Both the position numbers and the translations under genes were made by a program. A stretch of DNA of 17,543 bases from PWQG01 sp041685555 (GTDB lineage Bacteria; Pseudomonadota; Gammaproteobacteria; Pseudomonadales; Pseudohongiellaceae), in NCBI GenBank assembly GCA_041685555.1, contig JAWLFN010000026.1:1-17543 (forward strand), in the 5' to 3' direction. Below, one piece after another: positions 14,484 through 17,543 of this stretch; position 1 is the first letter of the stretch, and every line of letters begins with the position of its first letter. Below the pieces are notes generated by a model. That model made no database searches, was not told where the DNA came from, and was given only the letters and a program-made list of their open reading frames with translations.

Positions 14484-15494
14484 ATGAATGTCAGGCCGCT
14501 ATTGACATTATTGTCGGACGGTGAGTTCCATTCCGGTCAGTCCCTGGGCGAGCGGCTCGGGATCAGTCGGGCCGCCGTGTGGAAGCAGGTACGGCGATTG
14601 GCTGAGCTGGGCGTGGAAGTGGATGCGGTGCGTGGCCGGGGCTATCGCATGGCCGGCAGAGTTCGGTTGCTGGATGCAAAGCGGATACTGGCATTGAGTG
14701 GTGAAGCAGGTTCGCTGTTTTCGGGCCATTTTATTGTTCTTTTCTCCACCGATTCTACCAATGCCGAAGCGATGCGACGGATCCAGGCCGGTGCCCGGCA
14801 TTGTGTGATCATGGCCGAGCACCAGTCCGGCGGGCGGGGCCGTCGAGGTAAGTCCTGGGTCAGCCCACTGGGGCATAACCTGTACTTCTCCATGGTCTGG
14901 CCTTTCCAGCAGGGTGTGGCGGCGCTGGAGGGGTTGAGCCTCGTCTGTGGTCTGGCGGTCGCCGCGGCGGTCGGCCGCGTATCCGGGCAGGTCAGTCTGA
15001 AGTGGCCTAATGATGTGCTGCTGGACGGGCGCAAACTGGCCGGTGTCTTGCTGGAGGTGCAGGGCGACATGGAGGGTGCCTGCCGGGTCGTGGTCGGCGT
15101 GGGCGTGAACACCTGGATGCCGGTGGCCGCTGCAGGCCGGATTGATCAGCCTTTTTCAATGTTGGGCACTGCCGATGGAGAGGGTTGCGTAGACAGAGAT
15201 CAGCTGGCCGCAGATCTTGTCCGTGAGCTGGTGTGGCGACTGCAGCGTTTCGAGCGTACTGGATTTGGCGCCTTTCGCGAGGAGTGGATGGAGCGGGATC
15301 ATTATATCGGTCAGCCAGTCAGTGTCGGCCATGGCCCGGATGATGGCTTGACAGGTATTGTGGCCGGCGTCGATGATGCGGGGCGACTACAGCTGCGGCT
15401 CGGAAATGGCCGGATACGGACGCTGACGGGAGGGGAGATGTTCCCCAGTATCCGTCCCGTGCCCGGTGATGCGGATGAATTCCATGATTCTTGA
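14484..15494 (+). CDS. birA: Bifunctional biotin-[acetyl-CoA-carboxylase] ligase / biotin operon repressor BirA
   Basis: The 336-residue, full-length BirA has an N-terminal winged helix-turn-helix (residues ~1-60: LLTLLSDGEFHSGQSLGERL, ISRAAVWKQVRRL) that binds the bio operator, a central ligase domain and a C-terminal SH3-like domain. Catalytic motifs are STDSTNAEAM (adenylate site), GGRGRRGKSW (the GRGRRG biotinyl-AMP loop) and LKWPNDVLLDGRKLAGVLLE. It activates biotin with ATP and transfers it to the carrier protein of acetyl-CoA carboxylase; the holo form represses biotin synthesis. The ATG has only a poor SD (CCGGA) and lies 12 bp after the copper monooxygenase gene, so it is likely reached by read-through. 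It overlaps coaX by 11 nt. Confidence 0.96.
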   Translation: MNVRPLLTLLSDGEFHSGQSLGERLGISRAAVWKQVRRLAELGVEVDAVRGRGYRMAGRVRLLDAKRILALSGEAGSLFSGHFIVLFSTDSTNAEAMRRIQAGARHCVIMAEHQSGGRGRRGKSWVSPLGHNLYFSMVWPFQQGVAALEGLSLVCGLAVAAAVGRVSGQVSLKWPNDVLLDGRKLAGVLLEVQGDMEGACRVVVGVGVNTWMPVAAAGRIDQPFSMLGTADGEGCVDRDQLAADLVRELVWRLQRFERTGFGAFREEWMERDHYIGQPVSVGHGPDDGLTGIVAGVDDAGRLQLRLGNGRIRTLTGGEMFPSIRPVPGDADEFHDS

Positions 15495-16212
15495 TGTGGA
15501 TGCCGGGAACTCGCGAATAAAGTGGCGCCTGGTCGATGCCAGAGATATCGCGGCACGCGGCATGGCCGATTCCATCTCCGATTTGTTGGGGAGGGTGGCT
15601 ACAGTGGGTGTGCCGGAACGGATCAGGGTCGCCTCCGTGCGCCGTGAGGACTGGGTCGAGGTTTTGCGGCGGCGAGTCCTGGCGGAATGGGGGGTGCGGC
15701 TGGAGGTTGCGACCAGTCGGGCGGAGCAGAAGGGTGTCGTGAATGCGTACGACGTACCCGGGGCGCTTGGCGTGGATCGATGGCTGGCATTGATCGCCGC
15801 GTATCATCGCCGTGGAGACGCTTGTGTGGTGATCGATTGCGGTACGGCACTGACACTGGATGTTGTCGACGCGCGAGGCCACCATCTGGGAGGGTTCATT
15901 GTACCCGGATTGTCCATGCAATACCGTTCGCTGGAAGCGGCGGCGGGCATCACGTTGCCGCCTGTCCAGCGGATCGAGCCGGAGTCGTGCCCGGGGCGAT
16001 CAACCGTCGAGGCGGTGGGTAATGGTTGTGTGGCCATGATGGCCGGCTGGTTGGTCAATGATGATCGGGTGCGGCACGCCTCTGTCAATGACGGACTGTT
16101 TATGACCGGCGGCGATGTCCGGGTTTTGTTGCCACTGATGGAATCCGCGGACCTTGCTGTCAGGCAGGTGCCGGAACTGGTGCTTGACGGGCTGGCGTTG
16201 GCGCTGCCGTGA
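15484..16212 (+). CDS. coaX: Type III pantothenate kinase
   Basis: The 242-residue protein phosphorylates pantothenate, the first step of coenzyme A synthesis. Motifs: N-terminal phosphate-binding ILDVDAGNSRIKW, the GALGVDRW substrate/active-site segment (residues ~92-99), VVIDCGTALTLDVVD (~115-129) and HHLGGFIVPGL. ATG 15484 is preferred although in-frame starts exist at 15466, 15469 and 15475, because the conserved domain begins at once with MILDVDAGN. The gene overlaps the end of birA by 11 nt, so translation is probably coupled. Its usual place next to birA in Pseudomonas-like genomes supports the call. Confidence 0.95.
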   Translation: MILDVDAGNSRIKWRLVDARDIAARGMADSISDLLGRVATVGVPERIRVASVRREDWVEVLRRRVLAEWGVRLEVATSRAEQKGVVNAYDVPGALGVDRWLALIAAYHRRGDACVVIDCGTALTLDVVDARGHHLGGFIVPGLSMQYRSLEAAAGITLPPVQRIEPESCPGRSTVEAVGNGCVAMMAGWLVNDDRVRHASVNDGLFMTGGDVRVLLPLMESADLAVRQVPELVLDGLALALP

Positions 16213-16246
16213 TGCTGGCGGTCAGAAGATCGGAAAGGAGATGCGA

Positions 16247-16978
16247 GTGCGCCGGCTGGTGCTTTTACTTTTGACAGTCAATGTCTGCTATCTGCTGTGG
16301 TCCGTGCTCACCTTGAATGCGCCCGAGGTATCTCCGGTGGCATGGCCGGACGAAGTGTCCTCGCTGCGGATGCTGCCGCCGGACCAGTCGGTGTCCGATG
16401 CGCAGGAAGCCGTGCGGAATGATCTGTTGACAACTTCCGTGTCCGGTGTCGCCGAAAGTGAACCTCAGGCCGTGTTGGGCCAATGCTGGCGGATCGGACC
16501 TTTCACTTCAAGTGAGCTGCGTTCGTCATTTGTCCGCTCCCGCCTGGCTGATGTGGCAGTTGCGGTAATCGAGCGGCAGCAGGAGTCCGCGGGTGGCTGG
16601 CGGGTGTTTCTGCCGCCAGCCGAAGACCGTGCCGCGGCGTCGGCTCTGCGCGAATCCTTCCGCGCTGCAGCCGCGGAGGCAGGCGAAGAACTTGACAGTT
16701 ATGTCATGACAGCAGGGGATCGTGCCAATGCAGTATCTCTGGGGCTGTTCACTCAGGAGCAGAATGCTCGTAATCTTCAGGCCCGGGTGGTTGCGTTCGG
16801 TATGGATGCGCTCGTGGAGCAGGAGGTTTCCACCCGTACTGTCGAATGGGTAGAGCTCTTCGCCAGCCGGGAATGGATGAACGAGGCGAGGCGCTCCGGC
16901 CTGGCTGCCTACGCTCCCGATTTGCAGGTTACGGAAAATCTCTGTCAAATGATTGCACCGGAGCCTGATTTCCCATAA
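16247..16978 (+). CDS. SPOR-domain-like membrane-anchored protein
   Basis: GTG 16247 is chosen because AAGGAG ends 6 nt upstream; the ATG at 16241 directly abuts the SD and cannot use it. The 243-residue protein has an N-terminal transmembrane anchor (RRLVLLLLTVNVCYLLWSVL), an acidic/Pro-rich linker, and two similar alpha/beta halves. The second, from about residue 150 (YVMTAGDRANAVSLGLF...NARNLQARV), fits a SPOR domain, which binds denuded septal peptidoglycan. A SPOR-like gene between coaX and the tRNA-tuf cluster is standard in related genomes. Its stop codon forms part of the -10 element of the tRNA promoter. Confidence 0.82.
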   Translation: MRRLVLLLLTVNVCYLLWSVLTLNAPEVSPVAWPDEVSSLRMLPPDQSVSDAQEAVRNDLLTTSVSGVAESEPQAVLGQCWRIGPFTSSELRSSFVRSRLADVAVAVIERQQESAGGWRVFLPPAEDRAAASALRESFRAAAAEAGEELDSYVMTAGDRANAVSLGLFTQEQNARNLQARVVAFGMDALVEQEVSTRTVEWVELFASREWMNEARRSGLAAYAPDLQVTENLCQMIAPEPDFP

Positions 16979-16981
16979 AAT
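16953..16981 (+). promoter_or_regulatory. tRNA-tuf operon promoter
   Basis: TTGCAC (16953-16958) and TAAAAT (16976-16981) are separated by an ideal 17 bp. Each matches sigma70 consensus at four or five of six positions. The following GCCGCC is a GC-rich discriminator, as seen at stringently controlled stable-RNA promoters. The -10 includes the stop codon of the upstream gene. Confidence 0.75.
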
Positions 16982-17033
16982 GCCGCCTCTGCAATGCAGC
17001 CTCAACTGAAAAGTAGCAGTCGGGGCTCGTGCT

Positions 17034-17117
17034 GGAGGGGTTCCCGAGTGGCCAAAGGGATCAGACTGTAAATCTGACGCGCAAGCTTCGGTGGTTCGAA
17101 TCCACCCCCCTCCACCA
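17034..17117 (+). tRNA. tRNA-Tyr (GTA)
   Basis: This is an 84-nt class II tRNA with encoded CCA. The acceptor arm GGAGGGG pairs with CCCCTCC (17107-17113), with discriminator A 17114. The anticodon GTA is at 17068-17070, a long variable arm follows, and the T-loop is GGTTCGAATCC. Confidence 0.97.
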
Positions 17118-17125
17118 TTTTTGCG

Positions 17126-17199
17126 GCGGGTATAGTTCAATGGTAGAACACCAGCCTTCCAAGCTGGATATGCGGGTTCGATTCCCGCTACCCGCTCCA
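17126..17199 (+). tRNA. tRNA-Gly (TCC)
   Basis: This 74-nt tRNA with encoded CCA starts 8 nt after tRNA-Tyr. The acceptor arm is GCGGGTA with TACCCGC, and the anticodon TCC (17158-17160) sits in the loop CTTCCAA between CCAGC and GCTGG. The T-arm is GGGTTCGATTCCC. Confidence 0.97.
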
Positions 17200-17267
17200 G
17201 GCAGGCCGCATGTCGGCCGTCGTCCGGTCTCGGTTGAGTCGGGCGGTGATGAGAAACGGGACAAGCG

Positions 17268-17342
17268 GCTCGCATAGCTCAGAGGTAGAGCACTTCATTG
17301 GTAATGAAGAGGTCTCCGGTTCAACTCCGGATGTGAGCACCA
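17268..17342 (+). tRNA. tRNA-Thr (GGT)
   Basis: This 75-nt tRNA with encoded CCA has an acceptor arm GCTCGCA pairing with TGTGAGC (one G:U) and anticodon GGT at 17300-17302 between CTTCA and TGAAG. The T-loop is GGTTCAACTCC. It is the last of three tRNAs transcribed toward tuf. Confidence 0.97.
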
Positions 17343-17350
17343 TTATTTGT

Positions 17351-17386
17351 CGCCACTGGCGCCGGCAGGTGGCAGTGGCGCTTTTT
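17351..17386 (+). terminator. Hairpin with U-tract between tRNA-Thr and tuf (terminator or attenuator)
   Basis: A perfect 8-bp stem CGCCACTG/CAGTGGCG (17351-17358 and 17373-17380, GC-rich 14-nt loop region) is followed by CTTTTTG. It lies 8 nt after tRNA-Thr and 58 nt before the tuf ATG. In related operons tRNAs and tuf are co-transcribed, so this may lower rather than end read-through. Confidence 0.75.
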
Positions 17387-17443
17387 GCGCAAATATCGGC
17401 TCCAAGGCTGAGAGCCGGATTCAGGAAAGCAGAGGCGGTCAAC

Positions 17444-17543
17444 ATGGCGAAGGCAAAGTTTGAAAGAAACAAGCCCCACGTGAACGTGGGCACGATCGGG
17501 CACGTGGACCACGGCAAGACGACGCTGACGGCGGCGCTGACGC
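17444..17543 (+). CDS. tuf: Elongation factor Tu, N-terminal fragment (cut by window end)
   Basis: The first 33 codons are present. MAKAKFERNKPHVNVGTIG is followed by the GTPase P-loop GHVDHGKT and TLTAALT, which is unmistakable EF-Tu. EF-Tu delivers aminoacyl-tRNA to the ribosome with GTP. The start has an AGAGG SD about 9 nt upstream. The upstream Tyr-Gly-Thr tRNAs indicate the copy that precedes secE-nusG, usually called tufB in Pseudomonas-like genomes. The gene continues beyond 17543. Confidence 0.97.
   Translation, partial: MAKAKFERNKPHVNVGTIGHVDHGKTTLTAALT

Noticed and set aside
16526..17275. Minus-strand open frame of 249 codons across the tRNA-Tyr and tRNA-Gly genes
   Set aside because: Its middle (GIEPAYPAWKAGVLPLNY and similar) is the familiar spurious translation of antisense tRNA genes, and the rest is antisense to the SPOR-like gene.
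17188..17517. Minus-strand open frame of 109 codons over tRNA-Thr and tuf
   Set aside because: It contains SGVEPETSSLPMKCSTSE, another translation of antisense tRNA, and is antisense to tuf.
1..17543. CRISPR array, insertion sequence, prophage or integron
   Set aside because: I saw no regularly spaced repeats, transposase or integrase motifs, or terminal inverted repeats. The tRNA genes show no duplicated 3' end suggesting an attachment site.

Overview
The window reads as chromosomal DNA of a GC-rich gammaproteobacterium, probably an aerobic aquatic heterotroph. The right end fixes the lineage best. It carries birA - coaX - a SPOR-like protein - tRNA-Tyr - tRNA-Gly - tRNA-Thr - tuf, the order I know from Pseudomonas-like genomes just ahead of the secE/nusG/ribosomal block. 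The exact genus cannot be read from the sequence.

Left part (1-5475). A small secreted Cys/Gly-rich protein of unknown function (minus strand) lies divergent from a NosR/NirI-type membrane flavo-iron-sulfur protein (861-2828, plus strand), and no N2O reductase gene is present. It converges, across a shared terminator hairpin, on a secreted beta-propeller protein of the peptidyl-alpha-hydroxyglycine amidating lyase (PAL)-like family (2887-3990). A translationally coupled pair follows on the minus strand: a secreted class-C-type serine hydrolase, apparently lacking the segment that normally carries the catalytic Tyr, and a DUF2905 membrane protein.

Middle (5476-9244). After a 431-bp gene-free stretch comes a compact plus-strand operon of two related DUF6644-type membrane proteins and a 48-residue single-pass membrane peptide. 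It converges on a secreted protein of unknown function and a second PAL-like propeller (8054-9244) that keeps all three zinc-ligand histidines and the catalytic Tyr.

Right-middle (9245-14471). Divergent from the second PAL-like gene, across two 10-bp palindromes 23 bp apart, is a HupE/UreJ-type putative metal transporter, then a CstA-family carbon/peptide transporter closed by a strong terminator. Next is a secreted fusion of a thioredoxin-like domain, a c-type haem domain and a type II copper monooxygenase core of the PHM/DBM fold, with all six expected copper ligands visible.

Taken together, the accessory part encodes both halves of peptidylglycine alpha-amidation-like chemistry: a copper hydroxylase and zinc-dependent PAL-like propellers. 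Near them are a candidate membrane electron donor, a putative metal transporter, a peptide/carbon transporter and a DUF6644 membrane complex. That these work as one periplasmic oxidation system is my inference. The parts are seen, the coupling is not. The right end (14484-17543) is ordinary housekeeping DNA.
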